Below, one piece after another: positions 25,521 through 39,400 of a DNA stretch of 64,000 nucleotides. The translations under genes were made by a program, and so were the position numbers. Below the pieces are notes generated by a model. That model was not told the DNA's origin. It searched no databases and worked only from the letters and a program-made list of their open reading frames with translations. The first letter of the stretch is position 1. Each line of letters starts with the position of its first letter. Location: assembly GCA_037576195.1 (NCBI GenBank), contig CM075102.1, positions 24,424,745 through 24,488,744 of the forward strand, given 5' to 3'. This stretch comes from Phytoseiulus persimilis. Taxonomy: Eukaryota > Arthropoda > Arachnida > Mesostigmata > Phytoseiidae.

Positions 25521-28500
25521 ATCGGTGGGAGCACTGCAGTGATATGAATTCGCAAATTGGACATTATCCCTTTTGTTCCACTCTGGTTGGGGAGTAAGGA
25601 CGAGGATTCGGATTCCGCGTTTTTTTCTTCTTTATTCTCTTGTGTGTGTGGTTTCCATCGCTCGTTTCCTTGCATTATTTTCCTTCTCACCATCATCTCC
25701 ATCATCATCCTCAATTATGATAATTATCATGATGATAATAATGATGATATTATCAAATCCCCTCAACAGACGAACGGGAGCCACCATTGAATTTTGTCGA
25801 ACATTGCTCAGCGTAATGAATTGCTCTTGAGGAGCGCCAATCGACGTTTGGGGTTGGTTGTACTCTGGATTCTTTCAGAGTGAGTTCTTACGATCGCCAT
25901 GGTAACCGCTTTCGAATTAGAATCCTGGCGATCTGTTCAACTTCAAGGAAATTTGATCCAAATTAGTCTCCTCGAACCGATCGATCGCCTCGAAGATCAA
26001 CCGACTTTTTTAGGGGCGTGCTTCGAAAATGGCGTAATGACCGAAGTTGATGAGCTCCCCTGAAGGCTCAGAAACGTTTCGAGACTGAATCCAACGATTT
26101 TCGTGAACCGTATGTCAAAAACTCGAGTCGCGACCGCCGAGTCTCGAGTGCATTCTGGTGTTAATAACACTTGATGAATCATTCTCATCTCATAGTCATC
26201 ATCACCATCATCGAACATTCGAATGAGGGGGTTCACGCATCAAGCAAACACTCAGTCTATCAGCTCGCTCACAAAGTTCATACCGCTCTCGCCGCTTCCA
26301 TCATTCCCTCCGTCTCCCGGGACCAAGACGCTCTTCATTGACGAGCACATCTACGAATTCAGCTCATCTACAATTTCAGGGTCTTTCGTTCCCAGCTTTG
26401 TGAGCTCCTTGTTTCTTCTCGTCGAGAGCATCCCTACAATAGACCATAACCTCTCGATCAGGGAGCTGTCGGAAGCTCTTCAGGCTCTGAGGATCTGTCA
26501 ATCGTGTTTCTGTCCTGGTGCTCTTCGAGACTGTTTTTGCATCCGTTTGGTTCGCTGTTGAGATGGTGGCGGAACGGTTGGTTGTGAAGAAGGCAGTTAA
26601 ATCAACCGCCGGGCATAAACTTGAAAAAAAATTCCCGGCTTCCTCTCAGTCGCCGTTTGATGGCTCTTCCGCTAACTCCTTGCTGAGTGGAGCTGAACAA
26701 ACTCTATAGCTAAGCTGAGGTGGAGCAGCAGTTTTTAACGGTCAATACCTCACGGACTCATGATGCATTTACGGGAGAGTGTCCCAAATAGACTGATTTC
26801 AACTCGGAAAGGTCTCGTCCGGCATGAGCTCAACTTGAGATACGATCGTATGTACATACATCGGGAAAACAGTCGGTTAGGAGCCGATCGATGACCATGT
26901 ACGTCAGAACGGGGGAAAACTGAGGTCGTCACAGCGGAATTCTTCCCCATAAACGTTCTCCTCCGCAGCAGCAAGGTTTGAACGGAAAGGTCGAGCTTGA
27001 GTTTGGCGAATGGAGTTATACAGGGACTGAATCGAAATCTCTCCGGTTGGGGAAAGTTCAGACTGGAGGACGAGTTCGGAATGCCAGAGCTTCTGGTCGG
27101 AAAAGCTCCTGCCTGAGTGAGAAACTTTTTTCCCGTGTGAATGACCGGCGATGTGAGTCATCATTGTGAATATTTTTTTTTAACCGTGATACAGCAGGAA
27201 CATCCATGTTCGATGTTTCGGAAGCAATATGTACGCTGGGCTTATGTGCTCGTGTTCGCTCGAGGGCAATCCTCATTCACTCTCGTTTGCGTCATTCCTC
27301 TTCTGTTGGGTCCTACGAAAGTACTGGAACGTTTCTTTGAGTGGAAGAATGTATCCAAGTTCTGTCGTCGTCTCAGTTATCATAATCTTTACCGAAGTGC
27401 GCGGAACTATTATGTCTCGTCATGAATATCCACTCCCAGAGCTCCCAGTATCATGTAGTTTATTTGTCAGTCGTCATCATGGACGTCATGAATATGGTGA
27501 TAATAATTTCCATTCTTGTTATCTCATTCAGGGAGTAGTGGTTGGTAATAACGATCATAGTAACTATGTCGAATCTGTGAATCGGAAACGCTTGCATCAG
27601 CACAGATCGACGAGTAAAATAATATCATAGTATGGTGATGTATACAAGGCTTCAATTAGACTAGAAAACTTTACGAAACAGTACTGTGTGAGTACTAGAT
27701 CAGTTCAACGATCACAAGCTTCCTTCGCCAGATTTGGTTGGTTGGGCCCGAGGGTAGCAGCGGTATTTTCACCGATATTTTGCGCATTCTCAAAGGAACG
27801 AAGATGACAGATCCATCTGAGGCTATTTTACTCTAGGCTCCTCACAGCGTCTCCTTCTGCTAATTCCGTGTGGTACGTCAAAAAGCGCACGGCACGACAA
27901 CGCCCACAAAAGCAGAGACACTCGCTAATGAACGATCAAGAACAAACTTGTGCCGCGCCAGCGATCCTCATTCAAGGTATATAAGGTGTTTGTGTGAATG
28001 TAAGAGACGGTGTACACAGGTGTCGGCGTGGGTCGTTTCTTCGGCTCCGGATACTGCGAGAGTTTTCACTTTTTTCGATAATTTGTTCTCCGGATCAATT
28101 GTACCGATGGGATCTTGCCACGAAGCCGAGGCTTTGTGCTTGGGTAATTTCCACTCTCGGAAATCTTTTGCTCGAACAAACTCACCGCGTATCATCTCAT
28201 CTTTTATTCCAAAACTGACTGAGCAGCCAAACAGTGGGCACGACGAAGAAAAATTGTGTCGCAGTCCCGAATCCTCATCGCTCATGAAAGATGAAGAACA
28301 ACAAGATCGCCCTCTAATGGCGATGGTGGCGGCGGCAGCAATGACGCACCCCTACTGAAGAATTGTTAGCCATGGCAGATATCTAGAGAAGTAGTCTGAA
28401 ACCTCAATGTTGAAGGGACTCCCCTCCACGGGTGGGCGCCCCTTCGAGCTCGTTCGCCCTAAAACTTACGCGTTTGCTTCTCGGCTCTAACTATCGAATT

Positions 28501-30263
28501 CCTGACAGATGGATTGTTTGCCTCACCGCTACGATCGGAATGACTGAGGAAAATTCTAGAGTCGGTACTCAATAGAAAAAGGTACGAAATTTCGTGGCTC
28601 TGTCGCTTGCAAACTTTGTAAAGAACGATGTTCTAAAGATCGGTTCAGCAATCAGTCAGTCAACCAACCAATTGATCAATCACTCGAATAAACAAGCAAT
28701 GAATCAATTAATTCGGCCCATCGCCGGTTGTTCCACGCGTTCCGTCCACGATACGACCGGAGTTTGTTGTACTTAGGCGTATAAAGTTCACTTCCGTGAA
28801 GACTTATCGTGCTGTTAATAGTGATAATATCAATTATCCCCGGCATCCTTTCCATCGTCACTAATATTATTACTTGCAGTCGTAGTTATACTAGCAGGCA
28901 CTCGCAGCTTGGCAACTGCGTCTGTGTTCCTCTGTTGTCTGGAATTTTGTCTCAAATAACAGAGTTCTCCCGTCCTTCCGGTCCGGGTACTATGTGTAAG
29001 CATTATGCACCACGTGATTCGTTGCACAGCATTCGTATAGTTTGCTAATCCTCAAGTTGTCTCTTTCCACTCGAGTTCATTTAACAAGCTCCTGTTCTTG
29101 CGGGAATTCCGAAGTGACTGACTTTTGCTGTCAAGTTTTTCTCGCTTCTGGTCTTCGAGCTGCTTGCGTGTGGCAATACGCTTTTTTGCTCTTGTATGTT
29201 CTTGTCGCTTCTGGCAATGCAAGTTCCGGCTAGGTGGTTGACTTTCTGTTCTTGATTTTTGATAGCTAATGCTTCGAGCTCTTCACTTTTCTCGTTTGAG
29301 AGAAGAGAAATCACTCGTTTCACTAATCTGCGCGACGAAGCTCGCTGTTGAGATGTTGTTAATCATGTTGTCAGTTGTCATGCAGTGAGTGAACGATGTT
29401 CGATCTGGAATTTTGTTCTACCGATTCTCCAAAGCTGTCGAACTGCCTGAAATCAAACAAGATATTCCTGTAAGCCTATAGAAAGATACTGGCCCGTCAA
29501 TTCTCCCCAGAAGCTGTGGTGGCTGAGCGACCGTGACTGACCTCATAGTTGTTCAGAAGTAGAACTCAGGCGAAACATAGCAGGTTAGTTTTCCGTGAAC
29601 GATTTCCGGCCACAACACTGGGCTCCATGTCGGGAGGGCTCTCTAGGAGATTCATATTCTTCGATGAAAACTGTCGATACTTTGTCTCAGTTCCTAGAGT
29701 TCCGGATTCAAATTTGTTACGGAAATCTTCGCGCTTGCGTGACGATTCCCATGAATTTCATCAAAGAGTTCAGTCGCACGACAGGTTCCCAGTTGCGTGT
29801 TAGATGGTTGTGCTGTGGTGTCGATCGGCTTACACTAACAATTCGAGAGAGAAGTATTGGAACCTTGCGAACAGCTCTGCAAGATTGAACTGATCGATGG
29901 TTGAGCGCGTTCCACTAGAGAGCAACGTTATATTCGAGATCGACGCCTTCTCTTCACATGGTTTCCCGTTTTCTCCGAGAAAATTGCGTTCTATTCCGGC
30001 GAATATGTCGTTGCTGTTGTTGCTGCTGCTAAATCTGAGTCTGTTAATGCTTTTTGAATTTCACTGTTGTGATTTCATGACAACATGACTAGGTAAGTGT
30101 GGCCGCGACAAGATTTGGCGTCGACATGAATACTTTCAGAAAATGTTTTTGTGTATGTTTGTTTCCTCAGATCTATGTTTGTATAATGTTGAACGCATGA
30201 ACGCATAAAATAGATGACGCAGCGCCTAGCGACCCGCGCGTCTGGGAATGGGACAGAATGCCA
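25521..30263. other. 3' flank / presumed 3' UTR of Cadps
   Basis: No coding block was recognised downstream of the Cadps stop. On the minus strand the first canonical AATAAA is at 28203-28208, about 2.06 kb past the stop, and another is at 27459-27464, so the 3' UTR may be long. The stretch also holds an ATGATA/TATCAT palindrome at 25717-25730 and a GCT/GTT triplet patch at 30006-30030. Confidence 0.4.
28203..28208 (-). terminator. Candidate polyadenylation signal for Cadps
   Basis: This is the nearest canonical AATAAA downstream of the Cadps stop codon on its own strand. Distance is about 2 kb, plausible for a neuronal gene with a long 3' UTR. A single hexamer is weak evidence. Confidence 0.2.
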
Positions 30264-30456
30264 TCAGAAAAATCCCCCGAGTCCAGAAAACTTGTTCGCT
30301 AGACCACCCACACCACGGGTAAGTGCCGAAACTCTTCCTGTTAGGTTATGGGTGACGTTCTGAACTTTGTTAAGTGGGGAATCCTGACCACCGAGAAGGC
30401 CGCTGCCTGCCGTTGTTGCTGTCGTTGGCCTGCCAGCGTTCTCCCTGGTGAAGTCC
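30264..30456 (-). CDS. Cadps: Cadps coding exon 19 (residues 1325-1388), alternative C-terminal tail and stop
   Basis: A strong acceptor (GATTTTCTTTTCGCAG) precedes a G that completes GAG with the GA of exon 18, then the frame stays open for 63 codons to a TGA at 30264-30266. The tail is Thr/Gly/Asn-rich and ends with [20 protein letters not shown] and a final F. The fit of phase, acceptor strength and composition makes this a likely real exon, though I cannot recall a matching family sequence with confidence, so use of this exon is inferred. Confidence 0.78.
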
Positions 30457-33400
30457 CTGCGAAAAGAAAATCCTAGCTCAGGAAGCTTCAACGTGACGAC
30501 GGTTCCCACAAAAAGACTTGACGCAGAAACAGAAGCGCCCGCGTCCGTGTAAAGGTCTTTCTCTCTTCCGGGGGAGCTCTCACGAAGAACTCCGCAAACG
30601 GCGCCACCAGGTCGGACGTTCCATCGGGACGCATTCTTCCATGCACGTGATTTTACATTCTCGCCGATCCACGAAGTCAGTCATGATGGAACCACACATG
30701 GAAACGAAAATATCCATCACCTGAACCATCACCAGAACCCCACAGTCGTGTCACGCGACTTACAGAGGGTACCGATCTGAATCGGCGTAGGATTGCTCCG
30801 GAGCTGCAGAAATAAGGTTAGCTGAGCACAGAAATGGGGTAACTGAAGCGACCCTCCTCAGGAAAACTAATTAAAATAAACTCTCAGCCTCTTGCTCCTT
30901 TTCTCATTGCAGCTCTAAGCCCTCACTTCCAGCGAGACCGACGACCGCCCTGTGATTCTAATTTTCGCGTTCTGCCTTACGCTCAATACCGTTGTCAGCG
31001 TTCTAGCTACCTTGCTGCCCGTCGAACCAATTTTAGCCCCGACACCGTGGCCTCCCCGTTGGTCGGCGAAACGAGTCGGGCCCCCCTTTGACAGAGATGA
31101 CGTAGCACCCAAGTTTGATGATCTCAGCTGACCGCATTCCAGAACTATCGACGGAAGGGGCTGACAGAATTCCACCAGCCTCTCGAGGAACTTGCCAGCA
31201 AGGCCTAGAACGAATCTTCTAAACCTCGTTGTCTCCATGGACGCTCTGGCAACAACGTGGTCTTCTAGATCCTGACACGAGTTGAGATGGATGAGACAGT
31301 TTGCGTTCAGCCTCATGCGGAGCTTAACCCTTGGCGTCGCGGGCCACCCACCAATTTACAGCTTGAATCACCGCTTTCAACGATTTCGAGGCGAATCCGA
31401 CGGTGGGACTCACTGATTCTGGATAACACGTTTCTCGTATAGGTGGGGTATGATGCCTCAGGAGCTTTGTCTCATTTCTAGTAGAGGCGCAACCAGCAAT
31501 GCGAATGATCGAACGTGGTTGCGCCCAAATCCTACTGATGGCATAGGAGTGGGGGAGACTCACAACTTCTATATATTCATCCATTCTTGAGCGAACGCTG
31601 TGTCCCAACTTTTAATATGTGAGTTCAACTCATTGAAGAACTGGGTACGGTCAATCACAAATCTCAAACGGGCCCTCGCGTCACCTGCGCTCAGGATTCG
31701 CGGACCTGTACTTTTCCGTGCATCACCGAAGATCCACCGTGGACCCCTCGAGGTCCAAGTGGACTCCCGGATGGGAATCACCTGAGTCATACCTATACGA
31801 GATTTCATCGGATCAGTGCTATATAGGGTTCCTCGCATCCCGTGGTTTCAGAATGGAATGCATTGGTAATCCAGGAGATAGGATATCTATGATTCGAATC
31901 ATGTTCTTGAGTCCTTCCAGAAGGAAACATGCATTGCAAAGTGTTCACTTACTCGGCATCGTCCTTTTCCCTGGCGACGTCCTGAACGGACGCGGCAGCC
32001 TCTTCTAATTGTAAGCGTGAGCATATCGTTTGGTACGTCTTTGAGTTGAGCTTCTCCTCTTCGATTCCTTGTAGCTCGAAATCTGAATACAGCTTGCGGG
32101 CTATTTGAAGTAGCGCGGACAGTTGGAACGAGTGGAGACCGTGGTCCATCCGCTCAGAGAGCCATGCGCACAGCATACTCATTTGTGACGAGTACCAGAG
32201 TTCAAACAAATTCAGAACCCATAGTTCGTCGGATACTTTCTGCCGCAGCTGCTCCATACTGTTTCGCACAAAGTTCACGTAGCTCTGTCCTACTTCTTTG
32301 CCTGAACTTGACATGCCCTGTCGATACTGCAAGGGTCGGAAGCAGGGAAGCCCCCGAGTTATTTAGCGGATTGTTGTGTCGGCAATCTAGTCAAATTACA
32401 GAATCAGACCGTAACGCTGCGCTCTGTGGTCATTCCTTAATGACGAGGAAGGCGTACCCATGTATCATTGGATGACAACGCTCACTCCCCTTCACATGCC
32501 GGGAGAGTGAAGGAGGCACTCACCGTAAGAGATAGAATGGGGGCAAGGAGACTTCCTTCATCGTAGCGTGAAAGTTTGGATAGCGTGGATTCCATGATCG
32601 ACTCCAGCTTGGCTAGAAGCCCTCCTTGCATGTCCTGCATAGCGCCGTCGCACAGCTGATCGATCTTGGCGTGGTACTGATGAATATCGGCCCCGTCGAC
32701 CGTACACAGCTTCAGCGATTGGGTGCGAGTTTCCAGCACCACATTGATCATAGCGCACATCTCGGAGGGAACCAACCATTCTGTGGAGGTACCTCCTGCC
32801 CCCGCGACCGCAGATCCCAGCAGTTTACCAGCCGGGTTTGTTCCTTTCCTCTGCCACATCTGCAACGTTATGAACGACATTGTGAGGAGAGGCTGTCGCG
32901 TAGAGCAACGGCTTCAAAATCTCTCTAGACCCCTCCCTGCTCAGTCCATGTACGCCAGCACCGCCGCGAGACTCAAAATGGAAGATGTCAACCATGATGG
33001 CCCTCCCATTGATCTAAAGTAGGGATTGTCGCAACGGGAATGCCACGACTTGCGAACGATCCCCAGGTCATCGCAGCCCATGAGCGCCATTGTTCCTTAC
33101 AACATGTCCATCGTGGCTAATGTTCCTCGTCTTGTGCAGGGGGTAATGTAAGCTGCTGGGACTCATCTGGTCGACACCACACATTGGGTGGTGTTCTGTA
33201 CAGATGACTCGGGAAGCTCACGCGAGATAGAAGCAGCAGAGTAAAATGGAACGCTAGCGTCGAAAGATTGTTCGTCGTACACTCACCTGGAAAGCTTGAA
33301 CGGTGCCACTGACTGTAGCCTCGAGCATGTCGAAAGCCATCAGTTTTAGTCTTTGTTCCAAATGTTTCGCAAAATCTGCATCTGGCCAGTGGAGATCGCG

Positions 33401-36400
33401 GATGAAACTTTGTAGGGCGCCCAGTTTCCAGAACAATTCTTCCGAGGTAGCACAACCAGCTCGACCTGAATTGGAAGCACACGCACTTATGGGCTTCAGT
33501 TCACTAACGTGCTCCAAATTCAAACAACCGGGAGGAACAACTGCTGCTTGCAAGGTCAAAGCTCGGGCTTGTATCCTCATTGCGGCAGTGTAACAATAGA
33601 TGAATTCGGCTTTCCATGAAATCAGAGTCTTTCAGAAGACGCGCCCGCTCAAAACAAAGTTTGACGCCCACGTGTATGTGACAGGGTTCGACCAGGCGAG
33701 GGGGATTCAGGAGACGAAGTAGTTTTTAGGCCACTTCCGGCGACAGTGACGACATTTTTCACCGAGGAATAGGAAGCTGGCGATTCAGAAACCAACGCCA
33801 CTTACCTTTGACCTCCCATTTCTCCTTTTCGAAGCCTTTTTGCAGGGACTGTGCTATCGAAGCTTCCATGAGATCCACGTAACGCACCACCTGCGGGGCG
33901 AATATCTCCCGTAGGTGCTGGTGGAATCGCCCTCCACTCAGGTTCTCGTCCATGCGAAGGTAGTCATTCAGAACCTGTCAAAAGAATCGTCCGGAATTTT
34001 ATTTTTATTCCTGCAGGCATGGGCCTCTAGTCTATATCTATCTAGCCACTCCAAACATTGTTTCCGTCCCCGCTGCCTCCTGCTTCATCTTATGGTTCTG
34101 TTCGATTCACCGCACCAGGTGCTGGAGCCAGTTCTTCGGTTTCGGTGGGAGTCGTTGTCAGCCGGGTCTGTTTCTCGTGTTCTGTGCACCCAGAGGCTCA
34201 CACCCGTCGAGGCAGAAGATGACAGCTCATGCTCGGGTTAGTAAACATGTTTCTGGCATCTCCAAAAAATCGGGTCTCATCCTTTCCCTGAATCGTGTCC
34301 CTGGGATGATGGAGGATGAGATCTCCATCATTCCTGTCCGGCTCAGCCGGCTGTTAAACAGGGTTGAGCAAAATCATATCGGAGAGATACGTTCATGACC
34401 ATCATAACCATAACGCTGAAGCTTGCTCCCTCTTTTCCAATCCTTGAGCGTGCGCATCAATGTCCCGCCCGCTAAATCGATACTTAAAATATAACTGGAA
34501 GTAGTATGTCGGTGCACATTGGACTTTTCGGAAACCTGAGAAATCACCTAATGAGAAAAATTGTTTGCGCGCTCTGCTAAACTGTGTTCGATCAGTTGCA
34601 ACGAGGAAACTTTACCTGGAAGAGGGGGAAAGAGTCCCAGGTATCAGCGGGTTGGTCCTCCAACACTGCATCCATATCCACGGCAAATAAGGACCAGAAA
34701 ATCTCGGCGTGTTCTACGAGCAGATCACTGAACCACGCAAATGCCTGCAAATTAAGGCGACGCACGAGCGGACGAATTAGTTCGGTCGCGTTCGCTTCCA
34801 GAGACATTCCGTGCAAGCAACGATAACGAACAGGAGTGACAACAACAGCACCGACAACAACGACGACACCGAGAACAACATCAATGAGGAGGACAACATC
34901 AACCAACGCATTAACAACAGCAAGAAGGCTGACATGATAGTCAGCTAGGACATCGAGAAGAACACTGACAGCCGCAACAACAACAACAACGAGGACATCG
35001 ACAATAACAGCACGACCGAGTGTGCCAACTTCCACATATGATCGTTGGCAGTTGAGAGGGGAATGGTGAGGTAAGGGCATCAGAGGATTTGTGACATGCA
35101 GCTCTGGGTGTAAACATTTGGATTCGTAGCCTGATTATGATTTCGGTCGATCTTTCTGCATGAACTCGGTGAAGCTAGGTCCCACAGACAGCGCGTGAGG
35201 ACTCTGATGTGGAGATTCGACAGGCGCAAAGACTCACCCGGTCCTGATGAGAGAAGGTCGTCCAGGGCGGAAACAAGTTTGGGTTTGTTGTTTGGTAGGT
35301 GGTCAGGTTTGGCATTATGATGGATTGACGAATGGTTGGATGGTTGATTGGTTTGCGGAAGGGAACGAGAGGATAGGAAATTACAAAGTGATTTTCACGT
35401 GCGCCATCTCGACGGATGCGGTACTGGGGACAGCTACTCCGAACACGACGAGCTACCGAACGAACATCTTCCGACAGCAAAGAAAACAACTGAGAGCGAT
35501 TCCTTCAGGAGAAGGAATAACCAGATATTGATGCTTGTTGCAGGAACCCAACAAGAACGCGTATACCCATAGAATGATAGAAAGATGGTTCGATCTCAGC
35601 GAGAAAAAAATAATTGAAAACAGAGGAAATCTCTGTCATGTATCATAAAAAAAACTCCAGTGAATGAGGATAAGATCAAAACACAGTCTTGACAACGACC
35701 TCAACGACACAGATTCGGCGATACTCAATGGTTCGCCATCACGTCACAAGAAATTCTGACTTGGAGACGAACACAAGGGGGTTCGAAAGCACTCGCTTGG
35801 CGTCTTTGGACGCGCGCGAGACGAAACACTTCCGTATTCGGACCTGGGTCGCAGAAATGGAGATGTACGAGGGAATGTGATGTGGGAAAAGTTGTGCCAG
35901 ACATTTTCCCCTGAGGCTATGGGGGTGAGAGTACAAATGACGGCCTCGGAAATTGTACGAATCGGAAAATGCGTTTGAGAGTGGAGAGGTGAGCAGATTG
36001 AACTGTGAGTTCGTTCACACTAACAGAAGCAACAACAAGTTCACTATCAGTGTTCTGTGGTCGTTGATTACCGCGTTTCTCCGAGAAGCCGAGGAAGACG
36101 ATGTTTTTCGATCACTTGATGAGGCACTCACCGAACGAAAGGTCTGTGATAAGGAGAAATCAGTGGGAAGAAGAACCACACAAGGTTTCCGGGTGGGTTT
36201 TGTAGTAGAAGTACCGGTACCAGCGGAGAAGTAGAATCGAACATCGAAAGCGGGGAATTCGGACAACATCAAATCCACAAATTCATCAATTGGCAACAAT
36301 CGGGGGAATTGGAAAACCGGTTAGATTGTCGACTGTGATCGATTCATACAGGAGTCAAGCGAAGCGCAACGCCACTCCACAACAAGCACCCGGAGGCAGC

Positions 36401-39400
36401 CCACACCCAAAGCCACCGATACTTCGGGTTGCAACATCGTCAAAGAACATGACACTCCTCACCATCATCCGTAACTGTGCTCGACTCGCCAACATCATCA
36501 GCAATGATCAAATAACTCGACGAATCCACTGACGGATTGGGCAAACTCATTGAGGATCATCAGTGTCTCTTCGATGTCGCAACCCCGGAATTCGGTTGAA
36601 GCCAGTCCCATTGTCTCATGCGATCTTTCCTGCACGCCTCTCCGCCTGTTTCCCAGTCTGCGTCAAATATCAAACTTGACAGCCCGCAAGCTCAAAGCGG
36701 AAGCCGTTAGCATTACCTCGGCGTAGTGCTCATTATTCTGCTGGAGAAGGTCGACGCACAGCTCTGCCAGATGAATCAAGTCCTCCAACCTTTTGCTGGG
36801 CGGTTGGCCGGTGTCCATTATGGCATCTGAAACGACGTCATCGAAGGACGACCGATGTTAGTGGGGGGAGCGGGAGGAAAGTTCTGAGCCTCCGCATCCG
36901 TTTCTGCTCAACGAAGGCCTAAAAGAGAGTCGTGGCAACGGCTAGGATCAGAAGGACGGGTATCGCTGGAAAGAGATTTCTCTACTCACATTCATCATGT
37001 GATCGGAGCGACGAGTCGTGGCCAGACCCGTCGCCCTTGGGCGTGGATCGCGCCTGCTCCGAAATTCGGGTGTAGTTGACTAGAGCGGCGCTTTCGAGGC
37101 ACTTCTTAATGATTCCACGAACTTCTTCGGGTGGTGCGGGAGTCATAACATCCCTCATCAAAACACGTTCCAGCAGAGACAGTGCCGCCTTCAAAGAGCC
37201 TTCAGGACGTCCGAACGGGAAGCAGTACCTGGAGAAACGGAGAATTGCCGGGCTTATGGTGCCTGTCTTTCTGCGTCTGACTTCTATGTCGGGGAGCTGA
37301 GTTTCAGACCCGACGTGAGGCTTGCTCTCGCAAGAACAGCGAGACGTTGTTCGTCACAATATCGAAGGCCAGCGAAGTTGATAACCACGCGCTGATTGCC
37401 TCCGAAATTCGAAACCCCGTTCATGGAGTATCATTGATGTCATCTGTCTAGTAGCGCATGACAGAGCGTCAACTGAATCAAGTGAGCGAAACGAGGTGCC
37501 TGTCATGGGCTTCTCCAACAGAGCGCAAATAGTCATCTGGATCAACTAAACGTTAGGCGATCCATTCCCTTCTAACATTGCGACCGGAGCTCTGTGGAAG
37601 CTCGCGTTGCCGTATTCGAGCAATGCGCGGCTCCAGCTGTCGGGAAATTGCTGCAAACGTCACTCACCTGAAGTGTGTAATCTGGTGCTCGAGGAGGATC
37701 TTGAGTCTGTCCTTAATGTTGTTGAACAGGTCTTTCTCCTCGACCGTTACAGTTCCTATGCCATCGGGCCTGCAAGATATGGCTTGAGAACCCGGTCCTA
37801 CATGGGCCCACAAACGAAAGACTAGGAAGAGCCCAAGCTAGTGACAGAATGAATGAATTGCATTCGTATCCAAAGCCAAACCGGTGGTCGTGCATTTCTG
37901 CGCACCAACACGATGCAAACATCGCGCCCATACAGCCTGTTCCACCTGTCAGTCCCCTCAAGGCCCTTTGGTTGTTGCCTTTCTCCGTAGCAACTGCCGC
38001 CTGTCCTTCCCGCCTGTCTTCAGAACTACTCTAGTTCGCTTCGTAGACTCCGATCAGGTTCCCCGACCGTCAGGTTTGATATGACCAAACTGACGGATGG
38101 CTCTTTCAGGAAGCCGTCAACGTTAAGCTACCGTCTGCCTGTGTCTAGTTGCCTGCTTGCTTGCCCGCCTGCCTGCTCGTTCGACCATCCGCCTTGACCG
38201 AAAGAGGACGAACTGACTGACTGGCTGGTTACCCAGCCGCCTGCCTGCCATTCAGAATAACATACAATCTCATCGCGGTCTACCCTTCCGCGAAGCCAGC
38301 GCTGAGTCCATACCCAAATATAGGAGTGGTAATTGATTTTTCCAACGCTGGTTACTTTCCGTTGAGGTGAATGTTGCGGGAAGTCCACCGAAATGCTCCA
38401 GATTATCCTCTACAGAATCGAACGGCTTTCGCGAGCTGTCAACCTCTTCAGTGCTTTCTCGCACGTATTTCTGTTCCAGAAAAGCGGTTGCGAGCTGTGA
38501 TTCGAAATCGAAGCGCAAGTCATGGAGTCGCAAGCGTTCTCGTTCCTGGTAGTCCGAGCTCTACGGGATAATTCAAAAGCCCCCCAGGAGGTCCCATGAC
38601 GCAGGATTGGGGAATCCGAGAAAACCTACATCGCTCTATCCGACTCCGTATGCGGAGATTTCGTCCTCCTCCCAGAGAAGGGTTTCAGGCAAGCAAGCGA
38701 CCAACGATAGGCAGAAGGAGTCTCCTTCATCGATTAGTTTCCGAGACGCCTCAGGATGGCATTGAAACAGCAGATGCCCCGCAGCCATTCACAGACACAG
38801 TTCCGAAAGCACTCGGCTCAAGAGCTCAACGGCTGGTTTCTTTCGGTTTTCGCCTCCCGTATCCACTCCACGATCGCATCTTGCCTCGAAAGTCTTCGAA
38901 GCCCTTCCCGAAATTCCATCAACAATGGACGTTCCCTACATGTCACTGGAGACGACCAATCGCACATGAGAAAACTGCATCACAAAATGAATTGAAACAA
39001 CGATGGTCATGACAATGAGATTGAGCGAAGCTCATCCAAAACTCCGTCAACTTACGAAATAAGAGACTCACAAAACCCTTGACGAGAACACTACAAGACG
39101 TCACCGAGCACAGACCGAAGCGAAGCGTTATCAGCATAAAGCACGAGGAGGCGTCTATGGAAACAACCCGATGATGAGCCCGTTCAACCGACGGACGAAG
39201 TGAAACTCGTTTCCGCGGTGGATTTTTCCGGCCCTTAGGGAACTCCTGAAATCCCGGCCAGTGTCCGGTGGAGGTGTCTTGGAGCGAATCGCTCCTCGGT
39301 AAACCTGCCAACTCGTTGTGGCACAGTGCTTCAGACGCACGAGCTGTAGCATATTTCAAGAACGAGAAAGCCTGCCGGTGCCAGGAGCCATTTCATAACT

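Larger units (their letters stand above)
32860..34615 (-). other. Cadps introns 14, 15 and 16 (641, 340 and 427 bp)
   Basis: Exons 15 and 16 interrupt this stretch. The introns hold no recognisable coding or repeat features. Confidence 0.6.
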
